NCBI GenBank assembly: GCA_009783415.1
Contig: WRHF01000007.1
Span: forward strand, 1 to 32,570
DNA from: Clostridiales bacterium
GTDB taxonomy: Bacteria; Bacillota; Dehalobacteriia; UBA4068
Length of the DNA: 32,570 nt
Reading direction: 5' to 3'
Positions 14,597-24,821 of the stretch are shown one piece after another (within the stretch, counting starts at the first letter, position 1; each line of letters opens with the position of its first letter). A program made the position numbers and the translations under genes. The notes under the pieces were generated by a model, which worked only from the letters and a program-made list of their open reading frames with translations, was not told the DNA's origin and made no database searches.

Positions 14597-14625
14597 ATCA
14601 TAGCTAAATCTCACTAAATTGTCAA
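14597..14625 (-). promoter_or_regulatory. rRNA methyltransferase promoter
   Basis: Minus strand TTGACA (14625-14620), 17 bp, TATGAT (14602-14597). Its -35 lies 31 bp from the -35 of the divergent promoter. Confidence 0.75.
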
Positions 14626-14656
14626 GCAACTTAAACTCATACGCAGAATAATTATC

Positions 14657-14685
14657 TTGACATTTTTAAGATTTAAGGTTATTAT
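14657..14685 (+). promoter_or_regulatory. Promoter of the HTH-HATPase-DUF4325 gene
   Basis: TTGACA (14657-14662), 17 bp, TATTAT (14680-14685). It closely resembles the helicase promoter at 4757-4785 (TTGACATTTTT, then TATTAT). Confidence 0.8.
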
Positions 14686-14727
14686 AGTAGCGAAATAAGG
14701 TAACTATTAATAAGGAGGCGCCTTCAA

Positions 14728-15774
14728 ATGTCACTATCAAAAAATAAGCGGGAAGAAATGCAAGATGCTGTAATAGACCAAATTCATACCCTCGGCGATG
14801 TAAACATCAAGGAAATTGCCCAAGATTTCGGTATAACTACAAAAAGTGTTTATGCCGCCATCAAAAAACTGGAACAAGAAGGAAGAATAGCCATTTTGAA
14901 AGATAGAAAGAAAAACCAATACGAGCTGGCAAAAAAAGAAATGCGTTTGTCCTATGAATTAGCAGGGTTAGATGAAAGTATGGTTTTGAAAAAGGCATTT
15001 CTGTTTATTAGTGAAATTCCAAAGACTGTGTATGAAAATTTTGAATATGCGTTTCTCGAAATCATGAATAATGCAATAGAACATTCAAATGGAACCAAAG
15101 CAGAAGTTGTAATAGAAAAAACCGAAAGAAGTATTGCATTTACTATAATCGACAACGGAGTTGGTATTTTCAAGAAGATCACAGCAGCCTTGCAACTGTG
15201 GGATGAGAGGCATGCGGTGCTGGAACTGGCAAAAGGTAAATTTACTACAGATCCTCAAAGCCATTCGGGGGAGGGGATCTTCTTCTCTTCTAAGGTGGGG
15301 GATTTTTTCTCAATCAAATCAGGAGGAATTGCCTTCTATGCCCGGGAAAACGCTAATAATAACGAGCTGTATCATGTGATTAATGAAGAAACACCGGATA
15401 ATGAGGGAACCATGGTATCATTTACAATAAACCTGAATCACTCAAAAACGCTTTCGGATGTCTTTGCCAGATTTACTCAATCACCGGAAGATTACGGCTT
15501 TAGTAAAACATGTATACCGGTAAAATTATTAAAGCCCGATGAGGAAGATGTGACACTCATGTCCCGCTCACAAGCAAAGAGATTACTGAGTCAGGTCGAA
15601 AAATTTGTTAATGTCATATTTGATTTCGAAGGGGTAAGATTAATCGGTCAAGGATTCGCAGATGAAATATTTCGTGTTTTTCACAATGCCCACCCTGAAG
15701 TCAATCTTTCATATGTAAATTACAATGATGAAGTTCTTTTTATGATAAAGAGAGCTGAACAGCATAAAAACTAA
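14728..15774 (+). CDS. HTH + GHKL ATPase + DUF4325 (STAS-like) protein
   Basis: 348 residues in three parts. Residues 1-65 form a winged HTH (VNIKEIAQDFGITTKSVYAAIKK minus the ends). Residues about 100-250 are an HSP90/histidine-kinase-like ATPase with N box IMNNAIEHS, G1 box DNGVGIFKK and G2 box SGEGIFFSSKVGD. Residues about 265-340 match the DUF4325 region (SRSQAKRLL, then FVNVIFDFEGVRLIGQGFAD). No phosphoacceptor His domain is seen, so it resembles an anti-sigma/SpoIIAB-like switch joined to a STAS-like partner in one chain. AAGGAGG precedes the ATG. It stops 3 nt from the end of convergent hypA. The role is not known; DNA-linked signalling is inference. Confidence 0.8.
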   Translation: MSLSKNKREEMQDAVIDQIHTLGDVNIKEIAQDFGITTKSVYAAIKKLEQEGRIAILKDRKKNQYELAKKEMRLSYELAGLDESMVLKKAFLFISEIPKTVYENFEYAFLEIMNNAIEHSNGTKAEVVIEKTERSIAFTIIDNGVGIFKKITAALQLWDERHAVLELAKGKFTTDPQSHSGEGIFFSSKVGDFFSIKSGGIAFYARENANNNELYHVINEETPDNEGTMVSFTINLNHSKTLSDVFARFTQSPEDYGFSKTCIPVKLLKPDEEDVTLMSRSQAKRLLSQVEKFVNVIFDFEGVRLIGQGFADEIFRVFHNAHPEVNLSYVNYNDEVLFMIKRAEQHKN

Positions 15775-15777
15775 AAG

Positions 15778-16125
15778 CTATTCTTCGTTGAAATCTATTT
15801 TGTCTAAATACATTTCATCTCCACTGATTATATCCGCCACATTACCGCCGCAAACCGGGCAGGTTAAAGGTAAGCTTCGGCTTTGATATTTTGTTACGCA
15901 ATTCTGACATTTAGCCTCGATCGGCTCTATCTCCAGCACCAGCTCCGCCCCTTGGCAGATATGTCCCTGACTGAGAGTAGTAAAAGCAAATTCCAGAGCC
16001 TCCGGGATGATTTGAGCCAAAAAGCCGGCTTTGACCACCAGCTTGTTCACCCGTTCTATCCTGTAGGGCGCCAGGGCGGAAGCAGCTATAGTTAAAATGT
16101 TTTCTGCCAGGGCTGTTTCATGCAC
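15778..16125 (-). CDS. hypA: HypA, nickel metallochaperone
   Basis: HypA binds nickel through its N-terminal Met-His-Glu and passes it to the hydrogenase with HypB. I choose GTG 16125 over the longer frame (GTG 16134) because it gives the obligatory MHE start and GGTGGG lies at the right distance. The zinc ribbon is CQNC (about 70) and CPVCGG (about 91). 115 residues is the usual size. It is separated from hypB by two genes. The upstream gap carries REP-like hairpins rather than a clear promoter, so it may be read from ligA. Confidence 0.94.
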   Translation of the reverse strand: MHETALAENILTIAASALAPYRIERVNKLVVKAGFLAQIIPEALEFAFTTLSQGHICQGAELVLEIEPIEAKCQNCVTKYQSRSLPLTCPVCGGNVADIISGDEMYLDKIDFNEE

Positions 16126-16186
16126 TCTACCCACCTGACTTTCAATTCACAATTAAGTGTCTCTAAAAAACTAAGTGCCTGCAACT

Positions 16187-16235
16187 AGGGGGAGCTCCCT
16201 CCGGCGCTTCGCGCCACCTCCCTCTGTGAGGGAGG
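16187..16235. repeat. Cluster of three small hairpins between ligA and hypA
   Basis: GGGAGCTCCC palindrome, GGCGC-TTC-GCGCC, and CCTCCCTC-TGT-GAGGGAGG in a row. The middle one has the GC-N3-GC core seen in the other hairpins. It may act as a terminator or mRNA stabiliser after ligA. Confidence 0.6.
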
Positions 16236-16257
16236 CTTCATCCACCTAATTTTTCTA

Positions 16258-18336
<2,079 letters not shown>

Positions 18337-18337
18337 T

Positions 18338-18366
18338 TATAGGCTATAAGGCTGTCTTTGTCAATG
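18338..18366 (-). promoter_or_regulatory. ligA promoter
   Basis: Minus strand TTGACA (18366-18361), 17 bp, TATAAT (18343-18338): perfect consensus, about 70 bp before the start codon. Confidence 0.85.
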
Positions 18367-18384
18367 TTTGATACAGACCCACCA

Positions 18385-18476
18385 CTAATTATTAAAACAA
18401 TCTGCAACTAATTATTAAAACTTTTAGCCACTAATTATTCAAAAATGCTTGCGCTAATTACTAAAATATCCTATAA
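18385..18476 (+). repeat. Four 23-bp direct repeats in the promoter of the second DUF4143 ATPase
   Basis: CTAATTATTAAAA occurs at 18385 and 18408, CTAATTATTCAAA at 18431 and CTAATTACTAAAA at 18454, always 23 bp apart. The last unit lies across the spacer and reaches the -10. Copies on roughly the same helical face every two turns look like an operator or iteron array for a protein binding cooperatively. Confidence 0.85.
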
Positions 18477-18477
18477 T
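18449..18477 (+). promoter_or_regulatory. Promoter of the second DUF4143 ATPase
   Basis: TTGCGC (18449-18454), 17 bp, TATAAT (18472-18477). The -10 is perfect and the -35 poor; the fourth 23-bp repeat overlaps the promoter. Confidence 0.65.
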
Positions 18478-18507
18478 AGGTTTATCATAAAACAGCGGGA
18501 GGTCATT

Positions 18508-19779
18508 ATGACTTATATAAAAAGGATTATCGACAAAACCATTGCTGAAAAATTGCAAATTATGGGCTGCGTAGTTGTTAGAGGGCCGAAATGGTGCGGT
18601 AAAACTACTACAGCAGAACAAATTGCCAAAAGCAGTATAGAGTTTCAAGACCCTGTCGAAGGAGAAAAATACAAAGAAATTGCTGAGAACAATATAAAAT
18701 TATTATTAGAGGGCGAAAAGCCTCGCCTTATTGATGAATGGCAATTGATACCTAATATTTGGAACGCCATCAGATATGATGTCGATAAGAAAGGAGAACC
18801 GGGTTTGTATATAATTACCGGTTCTGTAACTCCTAATGATGAAGATAAAAAAGATTTGCACTCAGGAACCGGCAGAATGTCTTTCGTTACCATGTACCCA
18901 ATGTCTTTATATGAAAGCGGGGACTCAAATGGTTCGATTTCTCTCAAAAGTATCTTGGATGGTGATATTGAAGTAAATGGGCAAAAATCGGATATAACCT
19001 ATGAAAGATTAGCTTACCTTACTTGCCGGGGCGGTTGGCCATCCGCAGTCAAGATCAGTGATGAAAATTTAGCCTTGAAAGTTGCCAAAGAGTATTTAGA
19101 TGCTTTATGCGAAAGCGATATTGAAAATGAGGAGAAAAAAAACATCAACCCTGCCTTGACCCGAGCAATAATCAGAGCATACTCAAGGCTTGTCTGCACT
19201 ATTGAAGCCGATAAAACTCTTTATGAGGATATTAGGAATATCTACGGCGACGTGTCTGACCCGACAATAATGTCATATCTCAATAAACTTAACCGCTTGT
19301 ATGTAACGGATGAAATTGAAGCATGGAATCCGAACATTATCAGTAAAACAAATGTCCGGACATCTCCTAAGAAAGCCCTTGTTGACTCATCTATTGCCGT
19401 AGCAGCTTTGCAGTGTTCACCAAAAGAACTGGCCTTGGATCCTATTTCTTTCGGCTTATTATTTGAGAATTTAGCTGATAGAGACTTGAAAATCTATGCA
19501 AACAGTCGAGGTGGATTTTTAAGACATTACCGGGATAGATATGGGCTGGAATGCGACCAAGTCATTCATTTTGATAATGGCGAGTATGGACTTATCCAAA
19601 CAAAGCTGGGGACAAAAAAAATAAAAGAGGCTACCAATAAATTAATCGAATTGAGGGATAAAATCAAAGCTAATGGGAGAAAAGAGCCTAAATTTTTGAT
19701 GGTTGTAACAGGAAGCGATATTGCCTACACAACAAAAGAAGGCGTATTAATTGTTCCGATCGGGTGCTTAAAAGATTAA
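18508..19779 (+). CDS. AAA ATPase with DUF4143-type C-terminus
   Basis: 423 residues from ATG 18508, chosen for GGGAGG 5 nt upstream; the longer frame runs back through the promoter repeats. N-terminus RIIDKTIAEKL, a variant Walker A GPKWCGKTTT (26-35), then LIDEWQLIPNIWNAIRYDV as Walker B and MYPMSLYES. The C-terminal half has LYVTDEIEAW and the nuclease-like SRGGFLRHYRDRYGLECDQV with a later QTKLG. It is transcribed against ligA and pcrA, with its own terminator at 19815-19845, so it looks like a self-contained insertion. Confidence 0.85.
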   Translation: MTYIKRIIDKTIAEKLQIMGCVVVRGPKWCGKTTTAEQIAKSSIEFQDPVEGEKYKEIAENNIKLLLEGEKPRLIDEWQLIPNIWNAIRYDVDKKGEPGLYIITGSVTPNDEDKKDLHSGTGRMSFVTMYPMSLYESGDSNGSISLKSILDGDIEVNGQKSDITYERLAYLTCRGGWPSAVKISDENLALKVAKEYLDALCESDIENEEKKNINPALTRAIIRAYSRLVCTIEADKTLYEDIRNIYGDVSDPTIMSYLNKLNRLYVTDEIEAWNPNIISKTNVRTSPKKALVDSSIAVAALQCSPKELALDPISFGLLFENLADRDLKIYANSRGGFLRHYRDRYGLECDQVIHFDNGEYGLIQTKLGTKKIKEATNKLIELRDKIKANGRKEPKFLMVVTGSDIAYTTKEGVLIVPIGCLKD

Positions 19780-19814
19780 GTAAATGATTTTGATAGCTGA
19801 TGAACCACTACTGA

Positions 19815-19845
19815 AGCCGCCTTCGTTATGAAGGCGGCTCTTTTT
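19815..19845 (+). terminator. Rho-independent terminator
   Basis: Arms AGCCGCCTTC and GAAGGCGGCT (10 bp, perfect), loop GTTAT, then CTTTTTG. It ends the DUF4143 ATPase transcript before convergent pcrA. Confidence 0.9.
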
Positions 19846-19961
19846 GCTATTTTCCTCTCTAATTATGCTAAAGCCTCCCTCGTAGTTATAGCCCCATTGT
19901 ATCACAATCAATGTTATTTGGAAAGCATTTTTTTGCCCAAATACCCATTTCCCTCTATTTG

Positions 19962-19980
19962 TTACCTATTACTTATTGCT
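19962..19980. repeat. Short heptad array at the pcrA stop codon
   Basis: TTACCTA-TTACTTA-TTGCT: the same word as the long array at 30114-30197. The pcrA stop (19979-19981) lies in its last unit. Confidence 0.6.
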
Positions 19981-22198
19981 AGATTTTTTTAGCCGGTGCA
20001 TATCTCCATAGCAGCTTTCTTATTCCTGCTTCCGGAAAAGCTACTCCTACTTCCAGATCATCGCCGCTGCCGCTCATACTGATAATCACCCCCAGGCCAA
20101 ATTTGCTATGCTCAATTTTATCTCCTATATTGAGCATAGCCCCTGCCGTCTGGGCTTTGGGTTGCTCTTTTTGAATAGTAAATTTTTCCATATTATGAAA
20201 TGAAGGCTCTTGCTTTTGCCGGGCCAGGGCTGCTTCGCGAATGGGGTCGCCGCCGCTTTGGCTCAGCAAATGATCGGGGATCTCCTCCAGAAATCGGGAA
20301 GGCGGATAGTGGCGCAGATTGTTCCAGAGCATCCGCCGCTGGCTTCGCAGCAAAAACAGCTGCTCCATAGCCCGGGTCATCCCCACATAGCAAAGGCGGC
20401 GCTCCTCTTCCAGCTCCTCCGGTTCCGCGCTGTCCAGGCTTCTTTGATGAGGGAAAATCCCTTCCTCCATCCCCACCAAAAAAACAAAGGGGAATTCCAG
20501 GCCCTTGGCGGCATGCAGGCTCATCATGGTCAAAGAGCCGCTGCCCTCCTGCCAATCATCCGTATCGGTAGCCAGAGCCACCTGAGCCAAAAAGTCCACT
20601 AAAGAACCGGAGCTTTCCTCATCCTCCTCTTCATCCAGGCGGCGGGCATCAAATTCCGCCGCCACATTATAAAGCTGAGCCAAATTCTCCAGACGGTCTT
20701 CGCCCTCCGGATCATTTTTCAGCATTTGATAATAACCGCTGCTTTGCCAGATATACTCCAATAGTTCCGCCACGGAATCATGTTCTCTGATAAAACTGAG
20801 CCAGGAGCGGATTTGCCCGCCAAAATTCAGCAGCTTGCTCCGGGCGCCAAAACTGAAATCGGCCAAAGCCTCCGGATCCTGGAGCAATTGATAGGCGCTT
20901 TGTTCCCTGCCCGCCGCCAATATAGTCAGCTTGTCCCAGCTGGTTTTGCCTATACCCCGGCGGGGTTCATTATAGATGCGGTCCAGGCTGATCCCATCGG
21001 CCGGATTGGCTACCAGCCGCAAATAGGCCAGGCTGTCCTTGATCTCTTTGCGCTCATAAAATTTGATCCCGGCAAAAATCCGGTAGGGGATCCGGTATTT
21101 GATGGCCTGCTCCTCCAAAGAACGGCTTTGGCTATGCATCCGGTAAAGCACGGCAAAATCGCTATAGGGCCGGCCTGCGGCAGCTAATTTGGTAATATTT
21201 TCCATTACATAAAGAGCTTCAGCCCGGTCATTGGCGGCCGAGTGGCTGATCACCGGCTGACCCATGCCCTTATCTGTCCATAAATCCTTTTCCAGACGGC
21301 CGGTATTATTACTGATCACCTGATTGGCCGCCGCCAGAATAGTCTGGCTGGAGCGATAGTTTTGGGTAAGGTTTATTACCCGGCAACTGGGAAAATCCCG
21401 CTCGAAATCAAGGATATTGGTAATATCCGCGCCTCGCCAGCCATAAATGGACTGATCCGGATCGCCCACTACAAAAACATTGCCGCTAGATCCGGCCAGC
21501 TGTTTGATCAGGCGGTATTGGCAATGGTTGGTATCCTGATATTCATCCACCAGGATATAGGGAAAGCGGCTGCGATAGCGTTCCAAAACGCCCGGATGCT
21601 GTTCAAAAAGGCGTACAGCTTCCATCAGCAAATCATTAAAATCCAAGGCATTGTTATGGCGCATCTGCTTTTGATATTCGCTATAGATGGCAGCAACAGA
21701 TTTATCCCAGTCATCTTTAGCCGACTCCAGCAGATCAGATGGGGTTTGCAGTTTATTTTTAAGCTCGCCGATCCGCCAGGACATGCTTTTGGCCTTAAAT
21801 TTCTCCGGGTTCAGTTCCAAGCTGATTACAACTTGTTTCAGCAGTTTTTGACAGTCATCATCGTCATAAATCACAAAATTGGCATCAAAAGGACAAAATT
21901 CCTCCTCCATGCGCAGGATCCGGCAGCAAAGAGAGTGAAAAGTTCCCAGCCACAAGCGGCGCACATCCAGCCCGGTCAGGCTTTCCAGGCGCTCTTTCAT
22001 TTCCCTGGCGGCTTTGTTGGTGAAAGTGGTAACAAAAATCTGATAAGGGCTGACCCGCTTTTCCGTCAGCAACCAGGCCACCCGGCTCACCAGCACCCTG
22101 GTTTTACCACTGCCGGCTCCGGCCACCACCAAAACCGCGCCATCCGGAACAGTAACAGCCTGACGCTGGGCCTCATTAAGCTTATCTAAAAATTCCAT
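19979..22198 (-). CDS. pcrA: PcrA/UvrD-type DNA helicase
   Basis: An SF1A 3'-5' helicase for repair, removal of RecA and rolling-circle replication. It has 739 residues: Q motif LNEAQRQAVT, Walker A AGAGSGKT (26-33), DEYQDTN, motif III-like VVGDPDQSIYGWRGAD, motif IV YRSSQTIL, motif V SLHAAKGLEFPFVFLVG and motif VI YVGMTRAMEQL. The C-terminal Tudor-like domain (IGDKIEHSKFGLGVIISM) that binds RNA polymerase is present. It begins 18 nt after the DUF234 ATPase stop, so transcription may come from 23635-23663. Its stop codon lies in a heptad array. Confidence 0.97.
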   Translation of the reverse strand: MEFLDKLNEAQRQAVTVPDGAVLVVAGAGSGKTRVLVSRVAWLLTEKRVSPYQIFVTTFTNKAAREMKERLESLTGLDVRRLWLGTFHSLCCRILRMEEEFCPFDANFVIYDDDDCQKLLKQVVISLELNPEKFKAKSMSWRIGELKNKLQTPSDLLESAKDDWDKSVAAIYSEYQKQMRHNNALDFNDLLMEAVRLFEQHPGVLERYRSRFPYILVDEYQDTNHCQYRLIKQLAGSSGNVFVVGDPDQSIYGWRGADITNILDFERDFPSCRVINLTQNYRSSQTILAAANQVISNNTGRLEKDLWTDKGMGQPVISHSAANDRAEALYVMENITKLAAAGRPYSDFAVLYRMHSQSRSLEEQAIKYRIPYRIFAGIKFYERKEIKDSLAYLRLVANPADGISLDRIYNEPRRGIGKTSWDKLTILAAGREQSAYQLLQDPEALADFSFGARSKLLNFGGQIRSWLSFIREHDSVAELLEYIWQSSGYYQMLKNDPEGEDRLENLAQLYNVAAEFDARRLDEEEDEESSGSLVDFLAQVALATDTDDWQEGSGSLTMMSLHAAKGLEFPFVFLVGMEEGIFPHQRSLDSAEPEELEEERRLCYVGMTRAMEQLFLLRSQRRMLWNNLRHYPPSRFLEEIPDHLLSQSGGDPIREAALARQKQEPSFHNMEKFTIQKEQPKAQTAGAMLNIGDKIEHSKFGLGVIISMSGSGDDLEVGVAFPEAGIRKLLWRYAPAKKI

Positions 22199-22216
22199 GA
22201 GTGTTCTCCATTTTTC

Positions 22217-23593
22217 TTATTCTATCATTTCGGTAAAGGCAATGAGCTTGACATTGGGCAAAGAACCTGCTTTTTGCCAACAGCTTTCAGTAAATCCCGA
22301 TTTTGAAAACAAATAAAAGTATTTATCCGGAAAACTGAATAATCCGCTGCGATCCAGCAAAAGGTGCAAAATGTCTAAGCCTACTTTATCATTTGTCCAT
22401 TTGCATTCGCAAAAAATCGCGCTTTCCTTGCCTGCATAAGCCAATAAATCTATTTCGGTTTCACACTTATTGCGCGGATCATTTCCCCACCAGCGCCCGA
22501 TATCATCAAATTCTAGAGGCAAATTACCGCTAAGCAGCATTCTCCACATATATTGCCTGCAGATCTCTTCAAATACTACGCCCATAAAATTTGCCAGCTG
22601 CCCGCTTATTTTTTGGTAAACCCTGTCAATATTGCCTTGCTGAAGCTGAGAAATATTTTTCGCAATAAATCTATACCAAAATCTAAATAATCCATCTTCG
22701 ATCTTATAAAGCGTTTTTTGCGGTGAAGGTTTATATATGGGTGTTTCTTTTTTGATCAGGCCCAATGAGATCAAATTGCTTAAGTATTCAGTTAAAGAGC
22801 CGTCTACCTTGGAAGCTATTTCTGAGTATTTAGCGCTTCCATTAGCTATAACGCTGATTATTGAATTGTAGGTTGCAGGCTCTCTGACCTCTTGTTTTAG
22901 GAGATTTGCCGGCTCCTCAAAAAGATAGGATGATGGATCCAAAAAGTGCTTTTTAATATTTTGCTCCAGGGATAAACTTTCATTGATTTGATTTAGGTAT
23001 TGAGGAGTTCCCCCGGTTATGCCGTAAATAACAGCCGTTTCTTCCGCTGAAAATTTCCTGAAAAACCCTTTTGCGGCAAAAAAATCAAAAGGCAAAAGTT
23101 TTATTTGTCCGGTCCTTCTGCCATAAAGCGGACTTTGATAAGCCAAAACCTGTTTTTCCATGAAAGACATTGACGATCCGCACAGAATTAAGAACAAATT
23201 GGTATTCTGGTATTTATGGTCTATCTGGACTTGCAATAGCGACGATATTCCCGGAAATGCTTTTGCCAGGTAAGGATATTCATCAATCACAAAAACCACT
23301 TTCTCTTTTTGGGCTCTTTCAAAGACTTCGTCCAAAACAGTCTGATATCCTTGTACCAGGGTTCCGGTTGGATAAATATCGCTTTTAAAAACAACTTTAC
23401 TCAATTCTTCCAAGTTTCTTTGGGCATCCATCTCAAGGCCGGTATACATAAAAACCTTTTTATCCTTAATAAATTCGCTGATCAGAGCTGTTTTTCCCAC
23501 ACGCCTGCGTCCGTAAATTATGATACATTGGAATTTGTTTTCTTCATATCTTTCGCATAATGAACTCAGCTCTTTTTCCCTGCCAATGAACAT
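22217..23593 (-). CDS. Archaeal-type ATPase with DUF234 C-terminus
   Basis: 458 residues. MFIGREKELSSL start, Walker A GRRRVGKTAL (28-37), Walker B VVFVIDEYPYL (about 98-108) and CGSSMSFME. A winged-helix stretch is at about 240-290 (ANGSAKYSEIASKVDGSLTE). The DUF234 part has FEEICRQYM and the nuclease-like ETEIDLLAYAGKESAIFCEC followed by KW. These STAND-like ATPases are common in anaerobes and of unknown function. A perfect promoter at 23635-23663 and a GGGAGG ribosome site suggest strong expression. It precedes pcrA by 18 nt on the same strand. Confidence 0.87.
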   Translation of the reverse strand: MFIGREKELSSLCERYEENKFQCIIIYGRRRVGKTALISEFIKDKKVFMYTGLEMDAQRNLEELSKVVFKSDIYPTGTLVQGYQTVLDEVFERAQKEKVVFVIDEYPYLAKAFPGISSLLQVQIDHKYQNTNLFLILCGSSMSFMEKQVLAYQSPLYGRRTGQIKLLPFDFFAAKGFFRKFSAEETAVIYGITGGTPQYLNQINESLSLEQNIKKHFLDPSSYLFEEPANLLKQEVREPATYNSIISVIANGSAKYSEIASKVDGSLTEYLSNLISLGLIKKETPIYKPSPQKTLYKIEDGLFRFWYRFIAKNISQLQQGNIDRVYQKISGQLANFMGVVFEEICRQYMWRMLLSGNLPLEFDDIGRWWGNDPRNKCETEIDLLAYAGKESAIFCECKWTNDKVGLDILHLLLDRSGLFSFPDKYFYLFSKSGFTESCWQKAGSLPNVKLIAFTEMIE

Positions 23594-23608
23594 AATGAAC
23601 CTCCCAAT

Positions 23609-23663
23609 ATACAGACTGTCAAATATATATCTGTATTATAATCTGCACAATCAGAATTGTCAA
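23609..23663 (-). promoter_or_regulatory. Promoter of the DUF234 ATPase with flanking dyad
   Basis: Minus strand TTGACA (23663-23658), 17 bp, TATAAT (23640-23635): perfect consensus. ATACAG (23609-23614) and CTGTAT (23631-23636) form a dyad covering the -10 and start region, a possible repressor site. Confidence 0.8.
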
Positions 23664-24049
23664 GGTTTAAACTATGTATATTCAAATTAGAGCAAACATC
23701 CCCGCACCGCAAACCAAGCGCCTTCCGGAGAGCATTTCGTTTATTTTAGAATCTGTATCTTCAGATAGAGATTGGAAAACCCACTAAACAAATAAGCTGC
23801 TCATTTTTGGATAAGCAGCTTTTACTATCCTTCTAAATTATTATTGCACCGCACGTCGAATCTAAATATTCTGATAACTTTTTACTATGAGCGGTGAGCC
23901 AATTGACTTCAAAGCACTCCCTGAGTCAATTGGGTTATTTTATCACACTGGCGCCAATGAACCTGTGGTTGCTGAATTATGGCATAATTATGGCCCTTAC
24001 ATTGGAATACAACGGACAGGAGAATCAATTTCTTATCTGTGTTTGCTTT
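23664..24049. other. Gene-free stretch between DUF234 ATPase and toxin gene
   Basis: About 390 bp. It holds the hairpin at 23794-23821. A plus-strand frame of 68 codons from 23887 contains IDFKALPESIGLFYHTGANE, but it runs into the antisense of the toxin gene, has no ribosome site and matches nothing I know. I do not call it a gene. Confidence 0.4.
23794..23825. terminator. Hairpin, probable terminator
   Basis: AAGCTGCT (23794-23801) and AGCAGCTT (23814-23821), followed by TTTTAC on the plus strand and ATTTGTTT on the minus strand. It most likely ends the toxin-antitoxin transcript. Confidence 0.6.
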
Positions 24050-24337
24050 TTAAAAAATCTCGCTGTGGGTACCCGTGCGGGTGGCTGTCATAATCAGAGC
24101 GTCATTGTCAATCCTATAAATAAGCAGCCAATCAGGTTGGATGTGGCAGTCACGGTGTCCAGACCAATTGCCGGTCAGAGGATGGTCGTTATACTTTTCG
24201 GGGAGTGACTTTCTTTCCCGAAGCAATATGATGACTTCATCCAAGAGATCCATATTTGCGCCGCGCTTAGACATACGCCGTAAATCCTTTTTGAATTGTG
24301 TAGTTTGTTTTAATTCGAGTAACTTCGATTCAATCAC
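24050..24337 (-). CDS. YafQ-type mRNA interferase toxin
   Basis: 95 residues of the RelE/ParE superfamily, YafQ branch. Such toxins cleave mRNA on the ribosome. Signatures are TTQFKKDLRRMSKRG, LPEKYNDHPLTGNWSGHRDC and HIQPDWLLIYRI, with a late His in TGTHSEIF; the catalytic His/Asp set is plausible. It begins 3 nt after the antitoxin stop, the usual antitoxin-first order. Both genes lie between the Kae1-like gene and the DUF234 ATPase. Confidence 0.9.
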   Translation of the reverse strand: MIESKLLELKQTTQFKKDLRRMSKRGANMDLLDEVIILLRERKSLPEKYNDHPLTGNWSGHRDCHIQPDWLLIYRIDNDALIMTATRTGTHSEIF

Positions 24338-24340
24338 GGT

Positions 24341-24634
24341 CTAGTCCTCCGAATCATCGGCGAGGGCATCGTTAAGCATATCCTTAAAAGATGAATAAGA
24401 CTTTGATTGCACCTTCCCGCTAATAATGTCGTCCGCTTCCTTCATTGCGGCGATGGTTTCGGTATTAGGGATTTCGCGGCATAAATCAAATGGAAGCCCG
24501 CGAAAGTCAATTGATTTATAGAGGAACATATTGATCGCGTCGGAAAGGGACACACCCATGCTGTTATACAGGTTTTCAACCTGCTCTTTTATTGCCGGTT
24601 CCGTCCGGACATTGATTACTGCTGTCTTAGCCAT
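24341..24634 (-). CDS. RelB/DinJ-family antitoxin
   Basis: 97 residues from ATG 24634, preferred over the upstream TTG because AAAGGGG lies 8 nt before it. The N-terminal ribbon-helix-helix (TAVINVRTEPAIKEQVE, then MGVSLSDAINMFL) binds DNA as a dimer; the C-terminal part wraps the toxin. The complex should repress the promoter at 24663-24690. Confidence 0.9.
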   Translation of the reverse strand: MAKTAVINVRTEPAIKEQVENLYNSMGVSLSDAINMFLYKSIDFRGLPFDLCREIPNTETIAAMKEADDIISGKVQSKSYSSFKDMLNDALADDSED

Positions 24635-24662
24635 AACAAAAACCCCTTTCAAAGTAGTTCTG

Positions 24663-24690
24663 ATAATAGTATAGTAAATTTGTATGACAA
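24663..24690 (-). promoter_or_regulatory. Toxin-antitoxin promoter
   Basis: Minus strand TTGTCA (24690-24685), 16 bp, TATTAT (24668-24663). Repeated ATAGT words beside the -10 could be RHH half-sites. Confidence 0.55.
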
Positions 24691-24821
24691 AAGCAATACT
24701 TTTTTATGGTTATTTTTGACAATAAAAGTAGACATTTGCTATCTTTCTTATTTACTATTCTTTTCATAACAATTGTTTTTACACAGCAAAACCCCACCCT
24801 ATCCTCTGGTTCCTATCCCCT

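Noticed and set aside
23887-24208. Two plus-strand frames opposite the YafQ toxin
   Set aside because: They are largely antisense to the well-supported toxin gene and have no SD.
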